Below, piece by piece: positions 8,516 through 21,337 of a stretch of DNA of 34,661 nucleotides (position 1 is the stretch's first letter; each line of letters begins with the position of its first letter). The position numbers and the translations under genes were made by a program. The stretch is taken from the NCBI GenBank assembly GCA_002633005.1, contig NMRA01000105.1, positions 374,001-408,661 of the forward strand, in the 5' to 3' direction. Origin of the DNA: Phoronis australis (taxonomy: Eukaryota; Phoronida; Phoronidae). The notes beneath the pieces were generated by a model that saw only the letters and a program-made list of their open reading frames with translations, was not told the origin of the DNA and did no database searches.

Positions 8516-11500
8516 CGCAGCAGGGAAAGTGATGGAGGTTTCCTGTATATCTAGAAAGGGCCATTTTGTCTTCTGGGTCCCCGATATCAAATGTCTGCAC
8601 GTGCACAAATAGCGTCCACACTGCAACAAAACTTAGCGATGACACTTCAAGTGCTGACTTGTTCTAAGCTACCTTGTAGTGCGCATGGCACATAACATTA
8701 TCTTTTACTTGCAACACCACAAATATGCATTTCATCAAAGTGGAGGTGGACCCTTTGTACTACTAAGAAAATATAGGATTGAATGCAGAAGCCTTTAACT
8801 TGAATGGCAGAGAAGGACTAACCTGGGGGTATACCTTAACATCAACAAGTCAGGGCACCCCTTCTCAATAGTCAATTGGATAATAACACAGGTGAACCAG
8901 TTCAGCCTCGGACACATGTCCTAATACAACAGCATCAAGTACGTAACACAAGTGAACGCTGCCGTCAAAATTTCTGCTCCATTTTGCTCACCACGCCAGT
9001 AACAGTTGAGGTACAGGGCTAGTGAATGGCAAACGTGTCTCTTGTTCTGTACTCACTCCCCTGAGTGTAATAGTTATAACAAAGCACTAGAGAGCAAACA
9101 AAGTCCTTTAACAAGACTAACCATTCTCAAGTGGTCTACCAAGTTGTGTATACAGCAGTTGTGAAGCCTAGAGGCAAACAAAAAGGCTGGGGCTTTTATA
9201 CCAGGAATGTACTGATCTGTACCTCACACATATATTAATAATGAACAGGGAGCCGCCTGATTGAAAGACAGTTAATAGCCGAATTATTGACCCCAGCAAA
9301 CAATGGCTGGAAAAATATTTTTCTACTGAGTAGTAAGTACATAACTTTGCTATCGCCAGACCACAGTCCCTTTGAAGCATGGTGAAGTTTTGTATGGAGA
9401 TATAGTAATAAGAACAAGGGAGCTAATTGAGACGCGGCTGAAAGGAAATGCCCTGTTGATGGCCTTGTTTACAGGGAACATAGAACAAAGGTTAAGTACA
9501 AATATACCTACAATTGGCTGACATTGGCAACATCCTATTAATGACGTGTCTAAGCACGGGATGACAAAACTGTGTTAAGATATCGTTCATAACCAAAACA
9601 ACTTTTAACACATATCCAGACAGCCAACAAAACCCTTATTCGTGAATCATGATCTGTATGTCAAAAAAACGGTATGACGCTGTAATTTCCCCCCATTATC
9701 AAGTTGTCTAAAATAAGTCACTTGAAACAATCATTAATACATAGAAACCACGAGTTGTAAGTATTTAGGATATCTTAAAGTGCACCAGAGCAAAATAGGC
9801 TCCGCCAAATTGTTTCGGAGAAGAATCAAAGTTAATGATCAGATTAAAATATCTCCAAGACCCAGATAGTTATGGAAATAATCAAATTACGCGCTTGACT
9901 ATTTGTGGCAATCATGTCAGCGATAAGGGACACAACAGCTGGATTAGAAATAGATATGGTGTCAGGCTACAATAAAAAGTCATGCAGATAGCAAAGTTTA
10001 AACGTAAAGGTAAACAGCAGGTGAAGTTGGATAAATTCACTGAGGAGGACATTCAGTAAGAGTGACGAAATTACGCAAAACAATATTACGCTGCCGTTCA
10101 ATTTGCCGATGTGATTCACAAAGTTTCAATGAGCACAAGTCAACAGTGCCCGGTTCAAAGTTTATTAACAAAAATGGGAGAAAACAAACCACAAGGCAGT
10201 GTTGTTGGGCAGCATTCTGTAAATTAAGGCCAGAAAAGACAAATGGCATTTTGATTGACATTTAACAGGAAGTCCTGGACCCACAACAACTTCACAAAAC
10301 TGATTAACGAAATTTAACTTTGACCTAGACCAACAGCTTGCTTGTATGAGCAGTCCATCACTGTATGATGCATAAAAAGGAAACCACAGGCTCCGTGGGA
10401 ATCGATCAAAATTTATTGGATAAATTGTCAGTAATCGTGGGTAATTTACAGGGAATAATTCTATAAATTATTTAATGTTCTTGGCAGCACAATCATGAAT
10501 TTTGTACAAGAATACTAGACTCACTTGTTGAAGCCTTCATTATGGAAGTGCTACTATCAATTCTTCCAATCACAAACAGGCTGAAATATTAACATTTCTA
10601 CCAACACTTAAGCCAGAAGTTAAAATGTCGGTTATTTGAACGTTTGCAAGGGTTGCTACTGCTAAAGATTTAAGTCATCCAGAAACTGACGGCGTTTTCG
10701 CAAGTACTTTTGTAGCCAGACTGCTTGCTTCAAGGAATATGTATGCGCAAGATAAAATAGGCTTTATTGTTGTGCTATCTCTTCACTGCAGAATGAACAT
10801 GCTTTGACTTTCAGGGACTATGGTGATGAGGAAAAAACTAACTGTGGGAGAAAAGCCCCTTAACGGACAGTTCGTCTTGACTAGATAAAACGGCAGCGTT
10901 TTCGCCATTGAAAAGCTGCTAACATTTTCGCCACCCCTTTGAACCTGGTGTGACAGTTCAGTGTACCAGAATTAAATGCCTTTGGTGACAAATACAGACT
11001 TTCCATAATTTACACAAAAATAAGAAACCTCAGGAGAATGGAAAGTGTTCTCCCTGTTTAACAACAACTGAATTAGTCATCTACCTCTGAATAAGACACT
11101 GATATGCATTGTTGAAACTCGCAAAAACAAAATTTCACAAGCGGTCAGCAGTTTCCTTCCTCCTAAAGTGCAGCCAAAAGTTAAAAACACAAAGCATCTC
11201 ATAAATTTTGATTATGTAGACTGCTTTGATGATAAGTAAAAAATTCCAATTTTCAAATTCTTGTGATCAAATTGTTTAAAATCCTGAAAAAAACCGAAGT
11301 TCCCAATCAAGCTTTGTTTTCACATAGCTGGAAATTCCTCATAAGCTGGTTACAACTCCACACCAGTCAGAACTAGTATCTCATAGACTCCTACAACTGG
11401 ACTTTTCTAATTCAGTTAATGAAACAATTAGACCCCAGCATGAAAAACAAGCGTTTCTAGGAAAACAATCCCAGGGCCTGACGACATGGCATGAGCTCAG

Positions 11501-12190
11501 ACTGAGATCATGAACATCACATGCCCACAGCAGGGGAAATGCCAACATGACACTCAACTTCAACCGTTTAAACTCATTTATGGACTTGTGTCTGTTGCTA
11601 GATCACAGATCTATAACACTGGAGAGGTTCACAATTTTCAAATCGAAATTGGCAAGAAGTGCAGCACGTTACAAAGGAACTCAAATTTGATCCAATTTAA
11701 GCAGGAATACTTGTGAAAAGACAAACTACTTGTCATCACCAGGTGGCGACACCATCTCATCCATGAGTCGGCTCACCTAGAACTACCAAGTAACATGTGA
11801 TGGAAATCGATGGTATTTCATGACTCCACTAAAAATAGCTTGGCTAAAGAAAAATTTACGAGAGCGGAAAGCAGAAGAAGTAATGAAAATCAGAAATCTT
11901 TGCTTGGCATTACTTTTAATGGCCGATGCTACAAGTACTGTCATACTTTTTTCATCTGGAAATACCACATCTGGTTACATGTGGAGATAAATCAAACTAG
12001 TTGAGAAAAAACCGTCTTCATCACAAAGACTCGCGTGCACCATACAGCGATGAGTTAACAAAATACACTTCAAAAGTAGCTCCATGTTCAAAACGTATAT
12101 CTACTTATTAGCCACTACTTTGCATTTCTGTCTTCTTGGACTTAAGATTTATTGAAAATCTTTGTTCAAGAAGCTATTCCACATCATGGT
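8516..12190. other. Non-coding tract without recognised features
   Basis: About 3.7 kb of AT-rich sequence with only short open stretches on both strands. I see no exon with family similarity, no RNA gene and no clear repeat boundary. Confidence 0.5.
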
Positions 12191-13115
12191 ATCATTTTAC
12201 ACAGATAACCACCAGCAGTTAACCATTTAATCCTAAGCAGCATAACTAAGCCTAATGACTGCTCTGGCAGATACACTGACTGTCAATCTCAAGGCATTGA
12301 CAGATAATTAAGCCCCTCATAAGAGATAATCAAAGACATCCACATCATCTGATGACACTAAACATTACAGAAATGAGACTTCTACACATTAATATCCCTT
12401 CAGAGAGTAAGAGGAAATGAAATGGCACTGTAGTCTACTACAGCACTAGATGGCATGCTGTCTCTCAGTCGGATAATATCAAACCTTACCAACAAGTTTG
12501 ATTGGTTAACCTACAAAGTTAATATTTACATATAGATACAGAAAAATCTCACCAATTAATATTAATTTTTCTTTTTTTTCATACGAGATAGGAGGTTCTC
12601 ACCAAATACTGTCTCGCAGTAAGACACTATGATCAAACCTTTCCCAGATAGTTTGACATATGGTTTGATCGGTTTACCACTCACAACACCAAACTGACAA
12701 CTTTGATAACAAAGTTAATATTTGCATAAGTAGATACAGTAAAATTTCGTACATGATACAGTAGACACATATATATCAATTCTTAGCCACCTTCCAATCT
12801 TACAGACCTCAAGGCTGCTTTGTGGCTGGAGAAAAGTTACAAGCTTGTAGGTCTACAATATACACTACTCACTAACCCCAGTACCTATATGTATGTACTT
12901 ACCATAAAACTTTGCAACTGAGCCCATGCACCTAATTGTAAAAGCTGTGCCTATATGCGAAACATCCAGTACAAAATTCTTACGAACAACACCTTGAGGG
13001 TCGCCATGGAAAGCAGTGAGAACTGATGGGACTACCCTGATTGTAAATATTATGTAAATAGTACAACAGGTCCGTAGCCAGGGGGGTTCGGGAGTTCGAT
13101 CGAAACCCCCCCCCC
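12191..13115 (+). repeat. Direct duplication of about 925 bp, copy 1
   Basis: The unit starts ATCATTTTACACAGATAACC and ends in GTCCGTAGCCAGGGGGG...CGAAA plus a C run. The second copy begins two bases later, after one N. By eye the copies differ at a little over twenty sites, mostly transitions, plus small length changes in homopolymers, which is about 97-98% identity. No coding content is recognised. An assembly join of two alleles explains the structure at least as well as a real tandem duplication. Confidence 0.9.
12458..12755 (+). repeat. Older internal tandem duplication inside the 925-bp unit
   Basis: CTGTCTCTCAG (12458) ... ATCAAACCTT ... ACAAAGTTAATATTTACATA ... AGATACAG recurs as CTGTCTCGCAG (12609) ... 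ATCAAACCTTTCCC ... ACAAAGTTAATATTTGCATA ... AGATACAG about 150-170 bases on. The second block has extra sequence in the middle. The same arrangement is present in copy 2, so it predates the larger duplication. Confidence 0.6.
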
Positions 13116-13116
13116 N
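13116..13116. other. Single ambiguous base at the duplication junction
   Basis: One N follows a 13-base C run and precedes the restart of the duplicated unit. Confidence 0.95.
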
Positions 13117-14039
13117 ATCATTTTACACAGATAACCACCAGCAGTTAACCATTTAATCCTAAGCAGCATAACTAAGCCTAATGACTGCTCTGGCAGATAC
13201 ACTGACTGTCAATCTCAAGGCATTGACAGATAATTAAGCCCCTCATAAGAGATAATCAAAGACATCCACATCGTTTGATGACACTAAACATTACAGAAAT
13301 GAGACTTCTACACATTAATATCCCTTCAGAGAGTAAGAGGAAATGAAATGGCACTGTAGTCTACTACAGCACTAGATGGCATGCTGTCTCTCAGTTGGAT
13401 AATATCAAACCTTGCCCACAAGTTTGATTGGTTAACCTACAAAGTTAATATTTACATATAGATACAGAAAAATCTCACCAATTAATATTAATTATTCTTT
13501 TTTCATACGAGATAGGCGGTTCTCACCAAATACTGTCTTGCAGTCAGACACTATGATCAAACCTTTCCCAGATAGTTTGACAGATGGTTTGATCGATTTA
13601 CCACTCACAACACCAAACTGACAACTTTGATAACCAAGTTAATATTTACATAAGTAGACACAGTAAAATTTCGTGCATGATACAGTGGACAAATATATAT
13701 CAATTCTTAGCCACCTTCCAATCTTACAGACCTCAAGGCTGTTTTGTGGCTGGAGAAAAGTTACAAGCTTGTAGGTCTACAATATACACTACTCACTAAC
13801 CCCAGTACCTATGTGTATGTACTTACCATAAAACTTTGCAACTGAGCCCATGCACCTAATTGTAAAGCTGTGCCTATATGCGAAACATTCAGTACAAAAT
13901 TCTTACGAAAAACACCTTGAGGGTCGCCATGGAAAGCAGTGAGAACTGATGGGACTACCCTGATTGTAAATATTATGTAAATAGTACAACAGGTCCGTAG
14001 CCAGGGGGGTTCGGGAGTTCGATCGAAACCCCCCCCCCC
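13117..14039 (+). repeat. Direct duplication of about 925 bp, copy 2
   Basis: Collinear with 12191-13115 from ATCATTTTAC through the CCAGGGGGGTTCGGGAG motif and C run. It alone continues into the single-copy sequence to the right (GCAAAAAATGTCCTG), while copy 1 alone connects to the sequence on the left (CACATCATGGT). That is the pattern expected when two haplotype contigs are joined. Confidence 0.9.
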
Positions 14040-14750
14040 GCAAAAAATGTCCTGCCCCAGCAAATCCATTACGGTTAGGATATATGTATATGAACAACGA
14101 CAACAAAATTGTTGCACTGATTAATGGTATTACTAACTATAATAATAATCAAGTTGGTACTAGTCTCGTAATCAATTCGGGCCATACGTGGCAACTTTGC
14201 CAAGTGACCAGATGTGTTTGCGTTGATGCATGCACGCACCCAGGGGGGCTCGTTCGAGCCTCCCCATTTGGCAAAGTGGGCAAAAATGTCCGCCAGTGAG
14301 AAACAAAAAGTCCGAGAAAAATAAGACAAAAGTCCACTAAACAAGCACAAACGCGCAATTCACAGTGGTGCGCCCGTTTTTTACTTGTTTTTATTTTTTT
14401 AATCCGCCGGCTATTTTGTTACCAAAAGGTCCACAACGTTAGGAATTCGAGCCCTCCATATTGAAGGCTGGGTGCGCGCATGGGATGACAAGATCTTGCA
14501 GACGATTAGCGGACACTTTAAATGTTATTACAACGCGTCCGCCACGTACGTTGAACGTGCGTGGCAGATATACCATAGGGTAACAAGGACCCAGAAGTAA
14601 ATGTCTATACTTACATAGCAGCAAGAGCTCCTAGAAAGTTGTATGCGAATGCCTTAAAATCGATCAATCAACAAATACTGTAGCAGAACACACTAGGTTT
14701 ATCTGTTATGGTGTAGTGGCCTGCATAGTGAAGTGCAGACCTTTTTAAGT

Positions 14751-14996
14751 TCAAATTGAAAGTGATCGTCGGATATTTCTGGACCACATTACATCGGAAT
14801 GTGGAACTCGTTTTTTACGAGTAACCGTCATGGCATCCTCACTTGTGGGATAGGCATATGCCCGTCTCATCTCAGGAAAACGGGGCTGAAGGTCATCATC
14901 GTGTATATGGATTTCCCTTCCGCCGAGTTTAGTTGCATATTGCGCAACAGAAAAATCTACATATGCCAACGTTTGTGAAATATAATCAAAAGGTCT
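14751..14996 (-). pseudogene. Unrecognised open stretch, possible mobile-element protein remnant
   Basis: The minus strand is open for about 80 codons, ending at TGA (14753-14751), with no ATG at its left end. Residues such as VAQYATKLGGREIHIHDDD and PRFPEMRRAYAYPTSEDAM are hydrophilic and look protein-like, and the stretch has more CpG than its surroundings. I cannot place it in a family. Its position within repeat debris suggests the C-terminal end of a transposon protein; a chance ORF is not excluded. Confidence 0.25.
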
Positions 14997-15053
14997 ACAG
15001 TTTTAGAAATTCGAACCAACCCCACACAATTCTGGCTCACGGGACTGTACAAT

Positions 15054-15077
15054 AATAAATAAATAAATAAATAAATT
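15054..15077. repeat. (AAAT)n microsatellite
   Basis: About five AAAT units in a row after ACAATAAT. Confidence 0.9.
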
Positions 15078-15195
15078 TTGCACAAAGCCGCATGGTTCAA
15101 AAATTAAAATGGGTAAGAAAGGAATAGGCTCGGAAAGTCCAATGTCACCTCTTATTTTGCCATTTGTCCCCCCTCCCCCGATATTTTCGTGCCTA

Positions 15196-15196
<1 letters not shown>

Positions 15197-15226
<30 letters not shown>
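15197..15226. repeat. (AAT)n microsatellite
   Basis: About ten perfect trinucleotide units following GTGCCTAA. Confidence 0.95.
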
Positions 15227-15227
<1 letters not shown>

Positions 15228-15230
15228 CAT

Positions 15231-18200
15231 ATCAAGATTACTCTACAATTATTCTATTATCCAAGCATGGTTATAGTAAATCGCCAAGGTAGTGACTAGG
15301 TACCACCTGGGCCGTGTAGCTTATCACATACATTCCTAACTGAGATTCACACCAATTATCTTCACTTCTCTCTGCGATAACCTCCAAACCTCATTTTTTA
15401 GCTGATAATTGGCCAGTCAGCAAGAATGTGAAATACTAGATGGCGGACCACTGCAACTGGAGAATTATAAGGGTTAATGGGCAGATCTAGGTCATGGATT
15501 AGGGGTTCAACAGATAGGTAGAACAATGTGATTGTATGTGTTAACACTAGGATCACAAGAGCGGCAAAAGGCAATTTGAGACAAAAACAATTACCAAAAA
15601 CATCCTTTTTCATTATTCAATGGCTTATAACATGCTTGTGAATACAGCTGTGGTACAAAACATGAACATGGAAGAGTGTTTAATTTGCAGTAACATATGT
15701 TTCATGGAAAAGATGATGTAATAAATTTTCATTTGGCAACCATACTGTGTCCTAAATTGGTGAGATTTTGCCAGACAGATAAGCTGTGGGTGTTGGGGTA
15801 ATTTTCGTCAGAAGTTAGTTTTTTTCTTCACCAACACACATTTACTCATCACAATCATCAATTCTAGGCTAGGTTACACTTATCAAAGTATCAGTCAAAT
15901 TGGTTAAAACATTTGAAATCTTTTAGCTATTATGAAAAGTTATTAGCCAAAGACTTTCCTGCTTACCAATATCTCATTGTTGCAGTGATCACGTGTTTTA
16001 TTTTTCATAACATGGAGATGCTTGTTGCAAGATGAGGCAAAAAAATGAGGCAGCAACTAACTGTCTTGTATTAAGAGTACAAAACCAGCCTACACTCAGT
16101 CTGGCAAACACAAGTTGGTTTCTGAGCGTAAAACATTAACATACCACTGGTGGATCTCGGTGCTGAATTCACAATTTTTGAAGGAAATGCGTTCGTGTTA
16201 CATTTAAAAGTGGCAAGCCAGTGGCATTTTCAGTCGTGTGCAGAGGAAGAGGGTGTGATGCTCACCCCCTAAGGCTGCCTATGTCTAGAAAGGCCAACTT
16301 ATTTAGCTGTCAGTAGCAATGACTGGAGTGTTCTTTCCAGACCCACCTATTTTTAATTTGATCTTTGTACGAACAGTGTAAACAAGGGTTTACAAGTACC
16401 AGTAATTACAAGAAAACTAAGAGAAAAAACAGTTTCCATAACAAAGGCTTAAACTGATTATTAGTATTCCTTCCATTGTAACATTTTCTTCCCTTATTAT
16501 ACATAAATTTGCTTAATTTACAATTATTTATACAGATATCAAAACCACTAACATGGAACCCCTGTTTCAAAATTCCACGTTTACAATTTTTACCAAGGAT
16601 TTCTGCTTATTTAAACTTACCGTATTCCACCAGCCATTGTATGCCTTCATAAGAGAGACCTGTGTTTAATGCGCTATTTAACAGAACAAACTTTACAAAA
16701 GGAGTGTTCTGAAGGAAGGACTCACCACCATATTTACCAGACAACTGTCAACCAAAGTTGAAACTTGATAGATGAAAAGGACATGGCGAGCCCATTTACT
16801 TTCAGTCAGTTCGACAGTAGGAAAAAGGAAGACATTAGCAATTACTAACTATCAGTCACAATGACTCAGTGGATGGCTTCCAGAAAAAAAGATTTATTTG
16901 CAAACATTGAACTGCGGTCACAGTGTCAACAATATCTGATGTGAGACTGTGTTGGTAGACTTTTGACGTCATACAAAACAGTCCTCAGTAAAAACAAAAA
17001 TAAATACATCGTGGACTCCAACTGTGGAAAAAATTCTCCAGTCTGGGACAGAGAAAAATTAATAATTTTCATAGCTTGTACCAAGATATAGAATTAAGCA
17101 ATACTGGACATCCAAATTTCAATTTTTGCGATTGGAACGATGTACGAATAAGAGCTGTTTTCTTTACAAAAATGTCTTGTGTTCTGCAAGTTAATTTGGC
17201 ATAAAACCCGAACTAGGTGCACAATCAAAAATTCCCAACAGCGTTTTTGAGACATAACGTCACGTTTTCATTTAACAAAAAGCTTTAGTAAAATTGACTG
17301 GGGGGTTATTTAGCTATATATGTACCTTTCTGGCACATGAAAAGTTGACTTGAAAAAACGGGGTCACATGACAATAATAAAGACATAGTAGTAAGAACCA
17401 AATTCTTAGAATCCTCGATTTTTTTCTTTCAGGAAATAAATGGTTGGCATAGTATAGCTTTTTTTCGATATTTGACTTGAAGTTGAGGTCTTTTATTGGG
17501 GTCTCAGTAAACCTGGATGTAATATACTAGTAATTAAGGACATGATATGAAAGAAGAATGGTTCTTACTAAGTTTTTCATGAGAGATATCAATCATATCA
17601 CCAAATATAGGCTTTATCACTTTATGCTCTACAGCATAGCTTATGGTAACTATCAGATGATCCTATTAGAAATTGTGGCCATCCAAGGCAAAGTTAGAAG
17701 CTACGGCTTTTGGCATCAAAATTAATAAATTGGCAAGATTTTACCAGCAATCAAGACTAAACCAAAAAAATTCAAGAAGTAAACAACTCATGATTGTGAA
17801 ATCAAAACACACCGTTCCTAAGGTCGCTACATTCCTTTAAACATAGAGGGAGATTAACTAAACATGCAACATCATCCTTTGATAGGTGGCCGAAGCAACA
17901 ACAACACAATCACACCACATTCTTTTCAGTTGTAACAATATCTGCACGTAATTTGTTAAAAAGAACACACAAACTTACCAAACTGAAGTACAATTCAACT
18001 TTGACGACTTCCCTCAACACTTCTCGTCTGTAAAAAAAACAGGAACAATACAATAGAGTGAACAGTTGCACAGAGGTCAATGGGTGCAGAACGGCAGCCA
18101 TAATGAATACCAAAAGACAACCACAATACAGCCAGAGGTCACATGGTTACAGCAATCAGAGGCCTGCAACCCTGGGTGTCAATGAGACAATGGAAACAAA

Positions 18201-19819
18201 AATTAATTCTAAGGGAGAAAATAGGAGAAAACCACAGTTCCAAAATTTCAATATTTTAGGAGCAGTTATCATCAGGAAGTCAGAAACGACAAGTAATAAG
18301 CATTAGACAAGGAGATGTCAGTATACCACTGCAGCCTGACAGCTTGTGGTATATTTGCACCTTTCTCACTAAGCAAGTTTGGCTTCTGTTCCTGGCATCT
18401 GATATTGGTAAATATTTATAGGATGCCTGAGTTGAAACCAAATTTACAGGTGTAAACTAAGGAGTAAGACACATAAACTATTGCATAATACATAACATAC
18501 ACATTGCAATCATTGCAGCTTGCATATGTAAATACATATGCTTGCCAGCAACAGCTTGTCTGTGTTTATTTCTTCTATCCTAATCTTAAGATCGAATGAG
18601 ATTAGTTTGTGTTATCCAAGGCTTTGTAAAGCCATCTTATACAAGTACAACCAGAAACACAACTTGACTTCAAAACTCTCAACTGGTCTCCAGAATTCAA
18701 CACGTTAAAGTTTCTAAAACTTAAGAGAAATGCTATTCAAGTAAACTCATTCTAAGTCAATATCGTTAAGACATTTTACAGAACGGGCCATAATTACAGA
18801 TGCTTGCCAGTGAATGCCAGTGAGGTCACACATAGTGTTTGTAATGCATGTCCATGTCCATATCTCGCGATGTCTTGCGCTGTGATCTTACCTAACTAGC
18901 CTTACAGAACACAGCCCAAGTTTGTGTCTTTGACAACTAAAAGACTTCAGCTTCAAAATTTTGTAAAAAATTTCGTCATCAAAATCTTCTTAGAAAAGAC
19001 CAAGAGGTCACATAGCTTAAAAGTATGTTAAAATTTTAAAAACTTGTTTAACAACAAACCAAAGCTGGGTGTTTAGTGCGGACTCAGTCACTCAATTAAA
19101 GGGCTGGAACAAATCCTCATATGTTCCTCAACAGAGATGCCCCCCCCCAACAGTTTGATGTTTGAAACAACAACCTTCTCAGGCCATAAGACAAAGCTGC
19201 CATTCACTGTCAACATGAGTGAAGAGTGAGTGCTCTCTGCAGGCTTCACACAAATCACAGGACATGACACTGACCATAGGTCAGGAGCAGATACTGACTA
19301 ATGGTTCGCAGCAAATTAAGCAGAAACTACTGATAACTCTATCAAGTGTCCCACTGGTCTAATGATTAGTCTAGTGGTAAATCAAGGGGTGCATGCAATG
19401 AAGTGACACCTAGCACTACACAAGGCCACCACTTAAGCATTAGTTAACTTAGATGAATGGCTTACAAGATCCACCCTCTGTTGCCCACTAAGCAAAAGAC
19501 CTTAACAATAAAGAAATCCTACCAAGAATTTTTGCATGATCATGATTTATCAACCAGACCATTATACCACTGATATTGATGTGACAAAATTCCTTACAAC
19601 TTCCACTCAACAGCTATTCAACCAGTGACAAAAATGCAATTTCTGGCAAGTTTGCAAGGAACCCATATCATTTAACCAAGAGAGAAGAGGACTGGTGATC
19701 CAAGAGGTTGTACACACAGATTGCCCATATAAACCTCTTGGGATGGAGGGCCTGGTTAGGTCAGGTCCAAGTGGCTGTGAGAAGAAATAATTAGTATTAA
19801 CTTGGGTTCACAGGAGGCA
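15231..19819. other. Non-coding tract without recognised features
   Basis: AT-rich sequence with many stops in all frames. The one picked item is a perfect 9-bp hairpin at 18522-18541 (GCATATGTA, loop AA, TACATATGC). No gene or RNA seen. Confidence 0.5.
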
Positions 19820-19871
19820 AAATCGCTAGTTCCAGTGGCTAAATCGCTAGTTCCAGTGGCTAAATCGCTAG
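19820..19871. repeat. Short tandem array, 21-bp period, 2.5 units
   Basis: Units begin AAATCGCTAGTTCCAGTGGC at 19820 and 19841, identical over the full period; a third, partial unit AAATCGCTAG starts at 19862. Confidence 0.95.
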
Positions 19872-20517
19872 CGGAAACACCACTAATTTAAGCCGAACGA
19901 GCTGTCTGTAATGCGGTCATTTTCACCAGCAGTTAGTTAGCTTCAATTTTTAAGTTAAATCTGATGTCAAACATGTTCACTCTGTGTCATAAAATTGACA
20001 AATGCTTCTATGAACAAAGACCTATTACTCCTACGCATGTGCGTTCTTTAAAGTAAGCAGCTTAGCTGTAAAAGTGCTCATGAAAACATCAGCAGTTTTG
20101 TGGTTACGTACTCAAACCTTCAGCAAAACTGACACTTTTAACTGTTTTCACCAGCATGTGAACGGGTACAGGTCAAGCCATCTGCAAGACAGTTGTTATT
20201 GTTTCTAAGGTTTTTATTTTCAATTCATAGTAAAGCTCGAAACAACGAAACAACAGTCAGGGCTAACAACAGGAAATATTGCTCGATAACATTTAGAATC
20301 CTTTAACCCACTGCAGTTGAACAGCATTCCCATGACCAGCTTATAACAAAAAAGAGGATCCATTCTTCATCAGCCCCATCTAGTGGTGAACATCAAGTCA
20401 TCCATAACAAAAGGAATGTCACCTTGAGTGGATTGGAAATTGTCAGTCACAGTGGAGGGCCAAACTTGATCCATAGTTAAACTTCAAATGCTCTACTGAT
20501 ATCCATCTTCTGGATTT

Positions 20518-20574
20518 GAACTAGCGTTATTTATTTGAAGTAGCGTTATTTATTTGAACTAGCTTTATTTATTT
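20518..20574. repeat. Short tandem array, 19-bp period, three units
   Basis: GAACTAGCGTTATTTATTT at 20518 is followed by two copies, each with one substitution (GAAG at 20537, AGCTTT in the unit at 20556). Confidence 0.95.
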
Positions 20575-21078
20575 ATCTACATTAAGTTTTACATGCCTAT
20601 CCAATAAAATGACTTCATTTTTCAGTAGAAGTTTTCTTCAAACAACACCTTGACATAATACTCACAGCTCTAGTGCTGCCTGTATTCGGTTTACCTCCAA
20701 CGCCAGTATCAGAGATTTCACAATGAATTCAACAAAACAAGACTGCCATATGTAACAAATGAACACACCTGTCCTTACGGAGAAAAACAAATCCGACTTC
20801 TTCCGTCTAGGTGATCCAACTAAGCTCGAGGATCAAGCTCCGGAGGTGTCATTTAGATACTCTTTATCAATTATCAGTTATGAGGAGCCACTTCACACAA
20901 ACAAAAGCCAGTTGACTTAAATCACAAGGAGCCACTTGAGACCATCATATACAGGCAAATTGAAGGTTCTGTCACATAGGGTTGGCAGTGGAAAACCAGA
21001 GACGGCATTCCCATGAACAACTAGGGTAAAATAGAGGAAAGTGGGACAAAGGTACACCTTACCAAAGTACCTAAACTG

Positions 21079-21307
21079 CACGGTTAACGGACTCGTAAAC
21101 ACGGTCATGGACGCATGAACACGACTCACGTACCTGCAAACACCGCTCACTGACTCACAAACACGGGAACGGACCTACAAAACACGATCCATTCACCCGA
21201 ATACATGGGACACGGACTCACATTCACAAAGAATCACGGTTAACGGATCGCCAAACACGATTCACTCCGACAAAGCATGCCATAAACATTGGTCACGGAC
21301 TCATCGG
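21079..21307 (+). repeat. Degenerate 21-bp minisatellite of about ten units
   Basis: Successive units begin CAC(G/C)G and mostly end AAA: 21079, 21100, 21120, 21141, 21162, 21183, then less regular units at 21204, 21235, 21256, 21276 and 21287. The first unit starts CACGGTTAACGGACTCG and the unit at 21235 CACGGTTAACGGATCGCC. Unit length is 20-21 bases with heavy substitution. The tract is locally richer in CpG than its surroundings. No protein reading makes sense of it. Confidence 0.8.
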
Positions 21308-21337
21308 CTTCCTGGGTCAGCTGACATCTACATTTTG

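Larger units (their letters stand above)
14040..15230. repeat. Nested repeat debris
   Basis: This tract carries palindromic G-run/C-run motifs (AGGGGGGCTCGTTCGAGCCT near 14241-14261), a pair of related segments (minus strand GAATTCCTAACGTTGTGGAC near 14449 and GAATTTCTAAAACTGTAGAC near 15013, both continuing CTTTTGRT) and two microsatellites. It looks like stacked remnants of mobile elements, but no element is complete enough to classify. Confidence 0.45.

Noticed and set aside
13809-14117. A 102-codon minus ORF containing GGGGFDRTPEPPWLRT
   Set aside because: This peptide is the translation of the G-run/C-run palindrome in a repeat; no protein family.
20512-20522. B-box-like GTTCAAATCC on the minus strand
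   Set aside because: No A box at the required distance; the site overlaps the 19-bp tandem array.
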